Part shown: positions 23,031-34,790 of the stretch, piece by piece
Layout: the number at the start of each line of letters is the position of its first letter
Position numbering within the stretch: the stretch's first letter is position 1
NCBI RefSeq assembly: GCF_027409185.1
Contig: NC_084472.1
Location: 94,938,427-95,002,426 of the forward strand
Source: Cynocephalus volans
Lineage: Eukaryota; Chordata; Mammalia; Dermoptera; Cynocephalidae
Direction of reading: 5' to 3'
Length of the DNA: 64,000 bases
Translations under genes and position numbers: made by a program
The notes under the pieces: generated by a model
Database searches by the model: none
The model's input: only the letters and a program-made list of their open reading frames with translations
Told to the model about the DNA's origin: nothing

Positions 23031-26000
23031 TCTTGTCATAAAAAGGTCACTCTGTAACAGGGATGAGGAAACTGGCAGGGGTGGTGTGTGAAGTAACAAC
23101 CTTCATTCGGCAGCCACGTGGCTTCTCTGGGACTGTTCTGGTGTTTAGGTTCCTCCTTTTGTAGAACTGGAGGCTCTGAAGATAATAAAAATTACATAAG
23201 GATTATTTCATTCTTGAAAGTCTCTAATATTAAGAGAATAGTTGTAAGGAAATAAGGTTTACGTTGCTAATGAAAACATCTTACATTTATACAATGGCAG
23301 AGAATAGTATTCTCAACCGTAATGTGGGTTGAGTGGAACCACACTGCCATCTTGCCTATACAGATAAGCTAGGGAGTTGGTATCCAAAAGGAGAGGTGCT
23401 GTTTTATTGAACTTCTGATTAAAATACTTTGTGCAGGACTGAAATCCTTAGGAGAAAAGCAGGAGTAAATACTGGAATTATTCATTTTTTAAAAACTGGG
23501 GACTGTTGAATTCCACAAGTATTAGCTGAGCAAACATAGGTAGAACATTTCTCTGCCATCCTTAAGTGGAAATTGTCATTGCTTTCATCTGCCTTTAAAC
23601 TCTGAGCTGACCTGTCACAGCAGCAGGGAGGGCAGACACGTCTGTGAGAGAGAAGGGATAGCGGTCCTGGACTTGGGCAGTTGGGAATTTGTTGGCTATA
23701 ACTGAGCTTCATATTGCCTTTAAGTATAAGTCAACATATTACTGAATTGATTCTGTTGGGAATTTATTGCAGAGAATAATGATTTAGGTTTCCATTTTGA
23801 CTGACTTTTACACACCAACGATTTTAAAGGCTGTCACAGTGAGGCTGTCCTACAGTTGGGAGCCAGACTGAAGGGCCATTTTCATGGTGCTAAAGGCTTT
23901 GAGTTCAACACATTAGCCTTTGAAATATGAACCTAAATGAAGTCCAGTTCGTGAATTTCCAGATTCTTCTCATAGTGAAACAGCATGTGTATTGAACGTC
24001 CTTTTTCTTTTTTTAAAAAATGACACCATCTATTCCTCCATGTCTATGGAGGACAGATGCTAAGATCCAGTAGGCTTCCTTTTCCTACACTCCCATCTAA
24101 AAAATACAAAAAGTAGCCAGTCTTGGGGCAATGAGATTTTGTTCTGCTTACAAAGGAGGGTAAGGGAGGGCACTTGGCTGGGTTTCTTGCTTCCTGAGGT
24201 TCATGTTATATCCCTTTGTCCCCCTGCTACACTCCCACACTTATCACTCTCTGGAAAATCCCAGCTCCATGGTGGATAGAGGGGAGGACACCTGACAGGT
24301 AGAAGTGTACTCACCTTCGGGGCCAGAGACTCCAGATAAACAGATGCTAACTGCCAGGGCCGGGACAGTGAGTGAGTCTTCTTTATTCCAAGCCAGATTG
24401 TCATCCCAAATAGAGCCAATCTGTTATCCTCAGCATTTTCATAAGGTCTTCATTTAATGTTGTCGGTAGAATCTGGAGAGCAAACTTTTTTGACACCGTA
24501 AGACTTATGGGCTTGAAAAAGATTTTATAATTTTTGTACAATATCCAAGTTAGAGATAGAGGAAAGAGATCAATTTTGATATGTCATGATGTCCTTGGAG
24601 GAAAGGTGCAACACGAAATATGTAAGTCTATTTTCCCCGGTAGTTTCGGGTGCGCTCTCTCATGAAATTTCAGTTGTCAAAACATTTAAACCTAGTTTGA
24701 TGTTCTGCTTCATTTCAGTGGAGAGGTCGAAAAACCAACCACCATTTATCTTATAGTTCTTAAAATTCATGTGACTACAGTTGTCTTTTGTAGAGGTGCA
24801 GCAGTAGATCTTGTGTAGTTTTAGCATCAGATGTATTTAGTGTTTCTGGTAGGCCTGTTCCAATTAGAAATGAGATAGTATATGGTTATATTTATAAATA
24901 GCACAAGGAAATAGATTTAACTTACTACATCGTCTTGGTATGCTATTCTTTATTTGAAGGGTGACTAAAATTTTCTTTGAATATTTTTATCAATACCTCT
25001 TTCCAAGGCTGTTACACAGATCTGAAGTCTCAATGTTGCCAATGGACGTGACATTTCAGGGAGTAAAAAAAAGAAAGCTCATCAATGAGTGTGTTTTTAA
25101 ATTTTTGGCACATGGGTTAAAATCCACATACAAGCAGTCAGTCTCTTTCAGCTTTGATTTATTAGCCTGATGAAATCACGGACACTCTGTGTTGCACGTT
25201 GGAAATGGATGCCCAGCCATAGGTGGGTCCAGCTGAGGGCCGTGAGGTTCGAGGTGGCTGTCCTTTAACCTGGCCATCCCTGGGGCATCCTCCTTTGCAG
25301 CCCTTAGGAGATTCTTGCTGTGGTAGCAGAGGAGTGTTGCTAATCCTACTGGGACTTGCCTGGCTTCTGAAGGGTTTCTCTCTAAAGACTGCCTCATGAT
25401 TATCTAGGACCAAGTTAGGAATCAGAAGCCACTGGCCTAAAAATAGGGCCTAAGTGGCACAGGGCTACCTTCTCGCTGCCAGAAGATGATCACATAAGGA
25501 GGAAGGAGGGTGGCCAGTGGGGTGGAAGTGTTTTCTTCTTGGCTCCTGTGTGGGGATTGGGGGTGGGGTGGTAAGAGTTTTATTGATTGACTTTAAAATA
25601 TTTTAGAAACAGTAGAAGTAAATATTGAGGTTATTCTTTTTATGAGGCCAGGCTTTCTGGGATATAGTTCTAGATGCTTATAATTCGCAAGAAACTCTTT
25701 TGTATTTAACGTTAACCACAGTAAGCCTGAGGACTCAAAGCAGTCACGTGTCTTGTTTCCAATATTGCCTCAGAACACAAAGTGAAGCATTGTTTGAAAA
25801 CTTGCAGACAACAGGACATTTAAACAAGGACCTATGCATGTTAAATTGAAGTTTATGGGAGGATTATTTAACATTCTTCCTAATAACTCTTTGGATACAA
25901 TATGGTACAAATTTTATGTTGAAGTCACTTGGGCTAGAAGAAACAGCAATCGGAAATTGAGAGAGAAAGTAATCTTTTTAGATTGGTAGCTGTTTTCTGA

Positions 26001-26374
26001 TTGGGTATAACATAATTGAAACTATCATTTCTTTTAGACACTTCTTTGTTTTATTTTAGGTGAAACAAGATCACTTTAGAAATTAGGCAGTTAAACCATT
26101 AGTGGCCAAAAAGCCAAGAGCACCCTTTTCCCTGGAAGCCTTCAGGGAACTTGTGGCAGTCTGATTAGATAAAGAGTATTCTCTTTGAACACATTGATTT
26201 AGGAATGGGTGGTCATTTATTTTCAGGAATTCTTCCACAGCATCTCAGGGTTAACTATGAAATGTGAGCAGGTCCATCTGATTTGGGGGTGGCAGTGAAG
26301 ACTCCCTTGCCTTTGAAGATGTTTCTTGTCACTTTGAACACAAAGGTTAATTTGTTGCCTATTACTGTTCTAGA
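23031..26374. other. Unassigned DNA
   Basis: Non-coding sequence upstream of the LINE-1 insertion site. Nothing here can be assigned to a gene or a repeat by reading. Open frames up to 84 codons lack any recognisable feature. Confidence 0.35.
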
Positions 26375-26404
26375 TCAGTGGGTCCCTTTTTTTTTTTTTT
26401 TTTT
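26375..26404. repeat. LINE-1 left target-site duplication and poly(T)
   Basis: TCAGTGGGTCCC, followed by a T run that merges with the reverse-complemented poly(A) tail of the LINE-1. The same TCAGTGGGTCCCTTTTTT recurs at 33,201-33,218, immediately beyond the 5' end of the element. The junction of target T residues with the tail is ambiguous by several bases. Confidence 0.9.
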
Positions 26405-26460
26405 TAAATTTTATTTTGTCGATATACATTGTAGCTGATTATTGCTCCCCATCACCAAAA

Positions 26461-26603
26461 CCTCCCTCCCTTCTCCCTCCCCCCTCCCCCCCAACAATAT
26501 CCTTTCTGTTTGCTTGTTGTATCAACTTCAAATAATTGTGGTTGTTATATCTTCTTCCCCCCCCCCCCGGTTTGTGTGTGTGTGTGTGTGTATGTGTGTG
26601 TGT
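26461..26603 (-). repeat. G-rich purine tracts and (CA)n in the L1 3' UTR
   Basis: The L1 strand is purine-rich with G runs at 26,461-26,493 (plus: CCTCCCTCCCTTCTCCCTCC and on) and has a G run of about 13 at 26,556-26,568, next to a (TG)n tract (plus strand) at about 26,573-26,603. G-rich polypurine tracts in the 3' UTR are a conserved property of mammalian L1s and can form quadruplexes. Confidence 0.8.
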
Positions 26604-26621
26604 GAATTTATATATTAATTT

Positions 26622-29600
26622 TTAGCTCCCTCCAATAAGTGAGAACATGTGGTATTTCTCTTTCTGTGCCTGACTTGTTTCACTTAATATAATTCTCTCA
26701 AGGTCCATCCATGTTGTTGCAAATGGCAGTATTTCATTCGTTTTTATAGCTGAGTAGTATTCCATTGTGTGGATGTACCACATTTTCCGTATCCACTCAT
26801 CTGATGATGGGCATTTGGGCTGGTTCCAACTCTTGGCTATTGTAAAGAGTGCTGCGATGAACATTGGGGAACAGGTATACCTTCGACTTGATGATTTCCA
26901 TTCCTCTGGGTATATTCCCAACAGTGGGATGGCTGGGTCGTATGGTAGATCTATTTGCAATTGTTTAAGGAACCTCCATACCATTTTCCATAGAGGCTGC
27001 ACCATTTTGCAGTCCCACCAACAATGTATGAGAGTTCCTTTTTCTCCGCAGCCTCGCCAGCATTTATCGTTCATAGTCTTTTGGATTTTAGCCATCCTAA
27101 CTGGGGTTAGATGGTATCTCAATGTGGTTTTGATTTGCATTTCCCGGATGCTGAGTGATGTTGAGCATTTTTTCATATGTCTGTTGGCCATTTGGATATC
27201 TTCCTTAGAGAAATGCCTACTTAGCTCTTTTGCCCATTTTTTAATTGGGTTGCTTGTTTTCTTCTTGTAAAGTTGTTTGAGTTCCTTATATATTCTGGAT
27301 ATTAATCCTTTGTCAGATGTATATTTTGCAAATATTTTCTCCCACTCTGTTGGTTGTCTTTTAACTCTTTTAATTGTTTCTTTTGCTGTGCAGAAGCTTT
27401 TTAGTTTGATATAATCCCATTTGTTTATTTTTCCTTTGGTTGCCCGTGCTTTTGGGGTCATATTCATGAAGTCTGTGCCCAGTCCTATTTCCTGAAGTGT
27501 TTCTCGTATGTTTTCTTTAAGAAGTTTTATTGTCTCAGGGTGTATATTTAAATCCTTAATCCATTTTGAGTTGATTTTAGTATACGGTGAGAGGTATGGA
27601 TCTAGTTTCATTCTCCTGCATATCGATATCCAGTTATCCCAGCACCACTTGCTGAAGAGGCAGTCCCTTCGCCAGTGAATAGGCTTGGTGCCTTTGTCAA
27701 AGATCAGATGGCAGTAAGTGTGTGGGTTGATTTCTGGATTCTCTATTCTATTCCATTGGTCAGTGTGTCTGTTTTTATGCCAGTACCATACTGTTTTGGT
27801 TATTATAGCTTTGTAGTATAGCTTAAAGTCAGGTAGTGTTATGCCTCCAGCTTTATTTTTTTTGCTGAGCATTGCTTTGGCTATTCGTGGTCTTTTATTG
27901 TTCCATATAAATGTCTGAATAGTTTTTTCCATTTCTGAGAAAAATGTCTTTGGAATTTTGATGGGGATTGCATTGAATTTGTATATCACTTTGGGTAGTA
28001 TGGACATTTTCACTGTGTTGATTCTTCCAATCCAAGAGCATGGAATATCTTTCCATCTTCTTGTATCCTCTCTAATTTCTCTCAGCAGTGGTTTGTAGTT
28101 CTCATTATAGAGATTTTTCACCTCCTTGGTTAACTCAATTCCTAAGTATTTTATTTTTTTGGTGGCTATTGTAAATGGGCAGGCTTTCTTGATTTCTCCT
28201 TCTGCATGTTCACTATTGGAGAAAAGAAATGCTACTGATTTTTGTGTGTTGATTTTGTATCCTGCTACTGTGCTGAAATCATTTATCAATTCCAACAGTT
28301 TTTTTGTAGAGGTTTTAGGCTGTTCGATATATAGGATCATGTCATCTGCAAACAGGGACAGTTTGACTTCATCTTTTCCAATCTGGATGCCCTTTATTTC
28401 CTTCTCTTCTCTGATTGCTCTGGCTAGTACTTCCAACACTATGTTGAATAGGAGTGGTGAGAGTGGGCATCCTTGTCTAGTGCCTGTTCTTAAAGGAAAA
28501 GCTTTCAACTTTTCCCCATTCAGGATGATATTGGCAGTGGGTTTGTCATATATGGCTTTAATTATGTTGAGATACTTTCCCTCTATACCTAACTTATAGA
28601 GGGTCTTTGTCATGAATGAGTGCTGAACTTTATCAAATGCTTTTTCAGCATCTATAGAGATGATCATATGGTCCTTGTGTTTGAGTTTATTAATATGGTG
28701 TATCACATTTATTGATTTGCGTATGTTGAACCAACCTTGCATCCCTGGGATGAATCCCACTTGATCGTGATGAATAATTTTTCGTATGTGTTGCTGTATT
28801 CTGTTTGCTAGTATTTTAGTGAGGATTTTTGCATCTATATTCATCAAGGATATCGGCCTGTAGTTTTCTTTTTTGGTTATATCTTTACCTGGTTTTGGTA
28901 TCAGGATGATGTTTGCTTCATAGAATGAGTTTGGGAGATTTGCGTCCGTTTCAATCTTTTGGAATAGTTTGTAAAGAATCGGTGTCAATTCCTCTTTGAA
29001 TGTTTGGTAAAATTCTGCTGTGAATCCATCTGGTCCTGGGCTTTTCTTTGTTGGGAGCCTTCTGATAACAGCTTCAATCTCCTTTATTGTTATTGGTCTG
29101 TTCAAATTTTCTACGTCTTCACGGTTCAGTTTTGGGAGCTTGTGTGTGTCCAGAAATTTATCCATTTCCTCCAGATTTTCAAATTTGTTGGCGTATAGTT
29201 GTTTATAGTAGTCTCGAATGATTCCTTGTATTTCAGATGAATCAGTTGTAATATCGCCTTTTTCATTTCTAATTTTTGTTATTTGAGTCTTCTCTCTTCT
29301 TTTTTTTGTTAGCCATGCTAATGGTTTGTCAGTTTTATTTATCTTTTCAAAAAACCAACTTTTTGATTCGTTGATCTTTTGAATTGTTTTTTGGTTTTCA
29401 ATTTCATTCAGTTCTGCTCTGATCTTAATGATTTCTTTCCGTCTGCTAACTTTAGGATTGGATTGTTCTTGTTTTTCTAGTTCTTTAAGGTGAAGTGTTA
29501 GGTTGTTCACTTGCCATCTTTCTATTCTTCTGAAGTGAGCATTTAATGCAATAAATTTTCCCCTCAATACTGCTTTTGCAGTATCCCACAGGTTTTGGTA

Positions 29601-30449
29601 TGATGTATCATTGTTTTCATTAGTTTCAATAAACTTTTTGATTTCCTGCTTGATTTCTTCTTGGACCCATATGTCATTAAGTAGAATGCTGTTTAATTTC
29701 CATGTGTTTGTATAGTTTCCAGAGTTTCGTTTGTTATTAATTTCTAGTTTTAATCCATTGTGGTCTGAGAAGATACATGGGATAATTCCAATTTTTTTGA
29801 ATTTATTGAGACTTGATTTGTGACCTAATATGTGATCTATCCTGGAGAATGATCCATGTGCTGATGAGAAGAATGAATATTCTGAGGTTGTTGGGTGGAA
29901 TGTTCTGTAGATATCTGCCAATTCCAATTGGTCTAGAGTCTTGTTTAGATCTTGTGTTTCTCTACTGATTCTTTGCCTAGATGATCTGTCTAATATTGAC
30001 AGTGGAGTGTTCAGGTCCCCTGCTATTATGGTATTAGTGTCTATTTCCTTCTTTAGGTCTAATAGAGTTTGTTTTATAAATCTGGCTGCTCCAACATTGG
30101 GTGCGTACATATTTATGATTGTTATGTCTTCTTGATGGATCAGTCCTTTTATCATTAAGTAGTGTCCCTCATTGTCTCTTTTTATGGTTTTTAGTTTAAA
30201 GTCTATTTTGTCAGATATAAGAATAGCCACTCCAGCTCGTTTTTCTTTTCTGTTTGCATGGTAAATCTTTTTCCATCCTTTCACTCGTAGTCTGTGTGAA
30301 TCTTTATGGGTGAGGTGGGTCTCTTGTAGGCAGCATATAGTTGGGTCCTGCTTTTTGATCCAGTCAGCCAGTCTGTGTCTTTTAATTGGGGAATTTAAGC
30401 CTTTAACATTAAGAGTTGTTATTGAAAGGTGTTGATTTATTCCTAGCAT
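26622..30449 (-). CDS. LINE-1 ORF2 protein: endonuclease and reverse transcriptase
   Basis: A 1275-codon frame, the same length as human L1 ORF2. The N-terminal APE-like endonuclease keeps the catalytic and metal-binding set at N14, E43, D145, N147, D205 and H230. The reverse transcriptase follows: [13 protein letters not shown], the DAEKAFDK motif, [15 protein letters not shown], and the catalytic FADD near residue 700. The C-terminal part has the cysteine-histidine segment [18 protein letters not shown]. In known L1s this protein nicks target DNA at T/A-rich sites and copies its own mRNA in cis. The start at 30,449 is a true ATG. Translation presumably depends on the bicistronic L1 transcript. 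There is no premature stop and no missing key residue that I can see. Confidence 0.95.
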   Translation of the reverse strand: MLGINQHLSITTLNVKGLNSPIKRHRLADWIKKQDPTICCLQETHLTHKDSHRLRVKGWKKIYHANRKEKRAGVAILISDKIDFKLKTIKRDNEGHYLMIKGLIHQEDITIINMYAPNVGAARFIKQTLLDLKKEIDTNTIIAGDLNTPLSILDRSSRQRISRETQDLNKTLDQLELADIYRTFHPTTSEYSFFSSAHGSFSRIDHILGHKSSLNKFKKIGIIPCIFSDHNGLKLEINNKRNSGNYTNTWKLNSILLNDIWVQEEIKQEIKKFIETNENNDTSYQNLWDTAKAVLRGKFIALNAHFRRIERWQVNNLTLHLKELEKQEQSNPKVSRRKEIIKIRAELNEIENQKTIQKINESKSWFFEKINKTDKPLAWLTKKRREKTQITKIRNEKGDITTDSSEIQGIIRDYYKQLYANKFENLEEMDKFLDTHKLPKLNREDVENLNRPITIKEIEAVIRRLPTKKSPGPDGFTAEFYQTFKEELTPILYKLFQKIETDANLPNSFYEANIILIPKPGKDITKKENYRPISLMNIDAKILTKILANRIQQHIRKIIHHDQVGFIPGMQGWFNIRKSINVIHHINKLKHKDHMIISIDAEKAFDKVQHSFMTKTLYKLGIEGKYLNIIKAIYDKPTANIILNGEKLKAFPLRTGTRQGCPLSPLLFNIVLEVLARAIREEKEIKGIQIGKDEVKLSLFADDMILYIEQPKTSTKKLLELINDFSTVAGYKINTQKSVAFLFSNSEHAEGEIKKACPFTIATKKIKYLGIELTKEVKNLYNENYKPLLREIREDTRRWKDIPCSWIGRINTVKMSILPKVIYKFNAIPIKIPKTFFSEMEKTIQTFIWNNKRPRIAKAMLSKKNKAGGITLPDFKLYYKAIITKTVWYWHKNRHTDQWNRIENPEINPHTYCHLIFDKGTKPIHWRRDCLFSKWCWDNWISICRRMKLDPYLSPYTKINSKWIKDLNIHPETIKLLKENIRETLQEIGLGTDFMNMTPKARATKGKINKWDYIKLKSFCTAKETIKRVKRQPTEWEKIFAKYTSDKGLISRIYKELKQLYKKKTSNPIKKWAKELSRHFSKEDIQMANRHMKKCSTSLSIREMQIKTTLRYHLTPVRMAKIQKTMNDKCWRGCGEKGTLIHCWWDCKMVQPLWKMVWRFLKQLQIDLPYDPAIPLLGIYPEEWKSSSRRYTCSPMFIAALFTIAKSWNQPKCPSSDEWIRKMWYIHTMEYYSAIKTNEILPFATTWMDLERIILSETSQAQKEKYHMFSLIGGS

Positions 30450-30636
30450 TTTATTGGTTGTTTGGTTGTCTTAGGTGTCTTTTGTTCCTTGCTTTCTGAT
30501 TTACTGTTTGGTTTCTTTGTTTGTTGGTTCCTTAGGTTGTAGATAGTGTTTTTGTTAGCTTGTTTTCTCTTCATGAATGCCATTTTTATTGTACTAGCGG
30601 GTTTAGATTTTTCTTAGGTTTTTATGGCAGTGGTAG

Positions 30637-31617
30637 TTATTTTTCAGGAACCAAACCCAGTACTCCCTTGAGGATTTCTTGTAAGGGTGGTCGTGTGGTA
30701 GTGAACTCCCGCAGTTTTTGTTTGTCTGAGAAATATACTATTTGCCCCTCATTTCGGAAGGATAGCCTTGCAGGGTAGAGTATTCTTGGCTGGCAATCTT
30801 TGTCTTTTAGTATTTCGAAAATATCATCCCATTCCTTTCTAGCTTTTAGGGTTTGTGATGAAAAGTCTGATGTTAACCTGATTGGGGCTCCCTTATAGGT
30901 GATTTGACGCTTCTCTCTTGCAGCTTTTAAGATTCTCTCTTTGTCTCTGAGTTTTGCCAATTTGACTATGACATGTCTTGGAGAAGGCCTTTTTGGGTTG
31001 AATACGTTTGGAGATCGTTGAGCTTCCTGGATCTGAAGATCTGTGATTTTTCCTATACCTGGGAAGTTTTCTGCAACTATTTTGTTGAATATGTTTTCAA
31101 TGGAATCTCCATTTTCCTCCCCTTCTGGAATACCCATGACTCGGATATTTGAGCGCTTGAGGTTGTCTGATATCTCTCTCAGATTTTCTTCCATGTCCTT
31201 GATTCTTTTTTCTTTCTTTTTGTCTGCTTGTGTTATTTCAAACAGCCCATCTTCAAGTTCAGAGGTTCTCTCTTCAACTTCGACAAGCCTGCTGGTTAAA
31301 CTCTCCGTTGTGTTTTTTATTTCGCTGAATAACTTCTTCAGTTCAGCAAGTTCTGCTACATTTTTTTTCAGGACATTGATTTCCTTGTATATTTCCTCTT
31401 TCAGATCCTGTATACTTTTCCTCATTTCATCATGATGTCTAGCTGAGTTTTCTTGTATCTCATTCAGTTTCCTTAGAATTATCACTCGAAATTCCTTGTC
31501 AGTTATTTCAAGGGCTTCTTGTTCTATAGGATCTAGAGTATGAGATTTATTAACTTTTGGTGGTGTACTTTCTTGATTTTTTGTATTCCTGGTGTCTTTT
31601 TTTTGATGTTTATTCAT
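30637..31617 (-). CDS. LINE-1 ORF1 protein: trimeric RNA chaperone
   Basis: A 326-codon frame starting at MNKHQKK. The frame can be extended six codons upstream only by using GTG, so the ATG at 31,617 (with A at -3) is preferred. A basic N-terminal stretch is followed by a heptad-rich, charged coiled coil (roughly residues 70-165: repeated ELxEI/KNxxE patterns). The RRM core begins at NIRVMGIPEGEENG. The C-terminal domain has the conserved SPRHVIVKL and ARKEWDDIF segments. In known L1s this protein trimerises through the coiled coil, coats L1 RNA and is needed for retrotransposition. It precedes ORF2 by 187 nt on the same transcript. It is apparently intact. Confidence 0.93.
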   Translation of the reverse strand: MNKHQKKDTRNTKNQESTPPKVNKSHTLDPIEQEALEITDKEFRVIILRKLNEIQENSARHHDEMRKSIQDLKEEIYKEINVLKKNVAELAELKKLFSEIKNTTESLTSRLVEVEERTSELEDGLFEITQADKKKEKRIKDMEENLREISDNLKRSNIRVMGIPEGEENGDSIENIFNKIVAENFPGIGKITDLQIQEAQRSPNVFNPKRPSPRHVIVKLAKLRDKERILKAAREKRQITYKGAPIRLTSDFSSQTLKARKEWDDIFEILKDKDCQPRILYPARLSFRNEGQIVYFSDKQKLREFTTTRPPLQEILKGVLGLVPEK

Positions 31618-33200
31618 TGTGGCAGGGGGTTTCACAGTCCACCGGTTTGAGACTAATGACTAACTAGGATGTTGCTGTGGTTGCCAATTTGGTATGGCTC
31701 CTGCCGTGACTGCTCAGTTGGCCTCTAGTGTCTTGTGTGTGTGGTTGCCTCGGGTCTTGGGCTTCTCCGGGGATCCACCTTTCTGGTCAGCTTGGACTCT
31801 GCTGGGCTGGTGGATCACATACCACAGGGTGTGTGATCTCTGTTGAGCTTTCACTTTCTGTACAGGACTTCTCCCCGTTCCGTGTGCTCTGGCCCAGGCT
31901 GTTAGATCGTGCAGTGGCGACCCCACCGGGTGTGTGGTTTCTGTCGAGTCTCCGCCTCCCTGGCCGCACGTCTCCCCCCTCTGTGCACACTGTGCTGGGC
32001 TGGGGTGTGTCTTCTGCACCCCTCGTCTATCAGCTGGGCCTTCAAGACCCTGCTCAGCACCGCCTCGCCCAGGAAGTCTACCAGGTTTCTGCTAGGCACA
32101 GACGACCGGTCTCTCTGGGTGCCTTTGTAGCACTGTGTAGATCTTTCTCGGGTCTTGTTCACCTTTGTATCCCCCCGGTATAAACCGAGTCTAGTGCCCG
32201 CCTGCAGCCTGCTCTCCGGCAGGTTCAAGCGGACCTGGGAACTCTCCTACCACACTATTCCCAACCAGAAATTCGTTAGGCTTTTTTTCAAACTGGTGGT
32301 CGCAGAGATGGTATCTGCCTCCCAGTAACAGGAAGTTTACCGGGGCCGGAGTCCAGGGTGTGGTGGAGTGACAGTCGGCCCGCCCGTACTTCCTAGGCCT
32401 CCCTACACTGGTCAGGACGCCCCACACCCCCAGCCCCGCCAGAGAACCGCGGAGGGAGTGGGAGAGGAGGCCGGCCCGCAGGGTCCGGAAAGCCCCGCGC
32501 CAGGCCAAGCAAATGGGCTCAGTGATGGCCGAGCAGGGCGGAGCTGCCCGCACCTGGGAAAATGGAGGCAGCACCGGGGCAGTGAGTGGCCTGGTGGTGC
32601 AGGCGGGAGCCGCGTGGGCATCCACCCCCGAACAGAGCTGTGCCAGGGATCACTCACAGTGCTGTGCCAGGTCGGGCGCTCGCTCTGTCTCTGGTTTGTT
32701 GCCTTCCGTGTTCTCGGCGCTGCCGCCTCGGGCTGTTCAGTCGCGGCGCCGCTCGGGCGCTCCCAGGAATCTTCTTTAATGCCGGTCTGAAACCTCGAAT
32801 CCTGAATAGGGCAGCTGGCCGCCTTCAGTGCGGCCCCAGCCTCCGGGATCCTGGCTGCATCCACAGCAGCCCTGGCGCCGTGTTCCCTGTTTCAAGACTC
32901 GCTTTTGCAGCTAAGAATCAGTTCTTTTCCTGCTCCACACTTCAAAGCTGTTGCCTGTAAATGAGGCAGCCTCTCCTGCCGGGGGCAAAGTGGCGTTGAG
33001 CCCCCACGACCGGCCAGCAGCTGTAGTCCTCCCTTAAGAGATGGCCAGAGGAAGGTCCACAAGTTTCCCGGCTGCCTGAGGCCCAGTGGCCACCTTTTCC
33101 ACCTCAGCTACTCCGCGCCAGCCGCCGCAGCCGCCGCCATCTTGAAACTCTAGCCTGTAGTGATAATTCTAGGGTGCTCCAGCAGCCCACTGAATGAGTG
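31618..33200 (-). promoter_or_regulatory. LINE-1 5' UTR with internal promoter
   Basis: About 1.58 kb upstream of ORF1, GC- and CpG-rich at 32,200-33,150. At 33,133-33,144 the plus strand reads GCCGCCATCTTG, so the L1 strand carries CAAGATGGCGGC, a YY1-type site, about 56 nt from the 5' end. In primate L1s a YY1 site close to the 5' end fixes transcription start; a similar role here is inference. Open frames on both strands in this GC-rich stretch are not considered genes. Confidence 0.75.
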
Positions 33201-33218
33201 TCAGTGGGTCCCTTTTTT
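33201..33218. repeat. LINE-1 right target-site duplication
   Basis: TCAGTGGGTCCCTTTTTT, identical to the sequence beginning at 26,375. It fixes the 5' end of the LINE-1 at 33,200. Confidence 0.9.
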
Positions 33219-34270
33219 AATGTTAAGTGTGATGGGAGGCCATTAGTAGGCTTGGAGTGGGGAGTGGCATAACCTGAGTTACATTCATGTTGGGAAAATA
33301 GAATAGTTTGGTCAGGGCCCTCACCTCGGGTCCAGTTGGGTATGGTTCAGCACGTCCATTGCAGGCAAATTATGTGTGTGTGGAGTTAGTGTGCATGTGC
33401 GCCAATGTATCTTTTTAGTTTTGTTGCTATTCTTGTGGTTTTTTAGAGAGAGAGAGAGAGAGTTTTAGGGAAGCAGGCGGGTTGGCGTTGGCCTCAGGCA
33501 TCCGCCCCAGGCCCGATGCAGCCATGCTTTCCAACCTGTGGCTCCAAGGACTTTTGGCTGGTTACCTAGCTCATAGACCTGCGTGAAGGGGTCTGGTGAC
33601 CCAGCTGGCGTATGAAGGGTTTGTGACCCAGTCTGTGAATGGGCTTGAGGGGTCTGGGAGCTCCAGACCCAGCCCTAGCTCGACAATCAGCCCATTCAGT
33701 GCAAGATTACCAGCAGGTAAAAGAGCCCGACAACTGAGGTGGTCGCCTAGCTTTACAATTGGCATCACGAACAGGATTAAGAGTGCTACAATTGGCGCTG
33801 TGAGGATTCCAGGCCTTGGCCTAGCCAGACAATTCAGAAGCGTCTTTCTGGTTGCTATGTGGAGAGTATATTATAAGGAGGCAAGGGACTAATGATTTAC
33901 CCAATTAGTAGTCCAAGGAGGAGACAGTGGTGGCTTGGGCCAGGAGATAATACTGATAGTGCAGGTGAGAAATGGTTGCATTTGGGATGTATTTTGAAGG
34001 TAGCATCTACTAGAGTTGCTATTGGGGTAAGAGTGGAAAAGGCAACTGAAGGCTGACTCCTTGGTTTTGACCTGATAAACTTGGGTGTATAGTGGTGTCT
34101 TTTACTGCAAATGAGGAGCACTGGGACAAGAGTGAAGGGGCAGGGGTCTAGAAGCCTGGAGCTTTCTTTTAGACCTGAAGTTTGAGATGCCTGTTAAAAT
34201 ATACAGATATGATGTTAAATTGACAGTAGAGTATTCAAATTTGGAGCTTTGGGGAAAGATCTGGACTAGA
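33219..34270 (+). repeat. Ancient interspersed repeat, split
   Basis: The outer parts (33,219-33,295 and 33,846-34,270) resemble one common mammalian repeat. Its phrases are 'aggccattagtaggcttggagtgg...tggcataacctgagttac', then 'gctatgtggagagta', 'acagtggtggcttgggcc', 'tgtattttgaaggtag' and 'agtttgagatgcctgtt'. I recognise the phrases as recurrent in mammalian genomes but cannot name the family. About 550 bp of unrelated LTR-like sequence separates the two halves, and the LINE-1 lies directly to the left. Confidence 0.4.
33296..33845 (+). mobile_element. Possible ERV LTR remnant with PBS-like site
   Basis: The block interrupts an older repeat. It has an (AG)n tract at about 33,447-33,463 and GC-richer U3/R-like sequence. 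At 33,763-33,785 it has 'caattggcatcacgaacagg', which resembles the TGG-initiated primer-binding site that follows an LTR. A second similar phrase, 'caattggcgctgtgagg', follows about 20 bp later. No retroviral gene remains. Ends and family are undetermined. Confidence 0.35.
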
Positions 34271-34689
34271 GATGCTTGTGAGAATTGTTATCACCTAGAA
34301 TGTTATCTTGTTTAAAGCAAGATGTGACTCTAGGAAGAGAAGTGGGTAGCGAGCTGAGTCCTGCCTTAGTCCCAACATTTGGAGGTTGGTTACAGAATAT
34401 AGCAGAGGCATTTGACAAAGAGAAGTCTGTGAGTTTAGGAGGAAAACCAAGATGGGGTAGCACCTCTGAAGTCAAGTGACAGAGGTGTCCTCGAGCTTGA
34501 TCCCTACAGTGCAAAGAAAAATCCTGTTTACCAAACTGGGAACATTTTGTTCACTTTTTAGTAAGAGAGAGAGAGTGTGTGTGTGTAATCGTTGTCATAT
34601 AACAATTTTGAAAAGCTCCTGGAAACCATGTTAAATAAATCATGGTAAATTTAGCCCAAAGTAAAAACAAGTTCAACAAATCTTTTAAA

Positions 34690-34790
34690 ACACCAGAGCA
34701 TATGTGTTGATAATACCCGGGTTGAGGGTTCAAATCCCCATACCAGCCAGCTGCTAAATTAAAAAAAAAGAAAGAAGGAAAGAAAAAAGG
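34690..34790 (+). mobile_element. 5'-truncated tRNA-derived SINE
   Basis: Begins within the tRNA-like body ('gagcatatgtgttgataatacc') and shows the B-box-like 'gagggttcaaatcccc', 'accagccagctgc' and then an A/G-rich tail (AAAAAAAAAGAAAGAAGG). The A-box half is missing. Same family as the monomer at 15,171. Confidence 0.7.

Larger units (their letters stand above)
26387..33200 (-). mobile_element. Full-length LINE-1 with both ORFs open
   Basis: A 6.8-kb minus-strand L1 bounded by matching target duplications (26,375-26,386 plus T run; 33,201-33,218). In transcript order it has a GC-rich 5' UTR (33,200-31,618), ORF1 (31,617-30,637), a 187-nt spacer, ORF2 (30,449-26,622), a 3' UTR with G-rich purine tracts, and a poly(A) tail. 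No frameshift or premature stop interrupts either ORF, and the duplications are identical where they can be compared. This indicates a recent insertion by target-primed reverse transcription. It could be a source element, but its activity cannot be judged from sequence alone. If the CpG-island gene runs rightward, the L1 is antisense within it. Confidence 0.95.

Noticed and set aside
31635..31635. ORF1 start six codons upstream of 31,617
   Set aside because: The upstream codon is GTG. The ATG at 31,617 has A at -3 and begins the usual MNKHQ-type N terminus.
26767..32790. Plus-strand frames of 60 to 167 codons opposite the intact LINE-1
   Set aside because: They are complements of ORF1, ORF2 and the GC-rich 5' UTR and carry no independent features.
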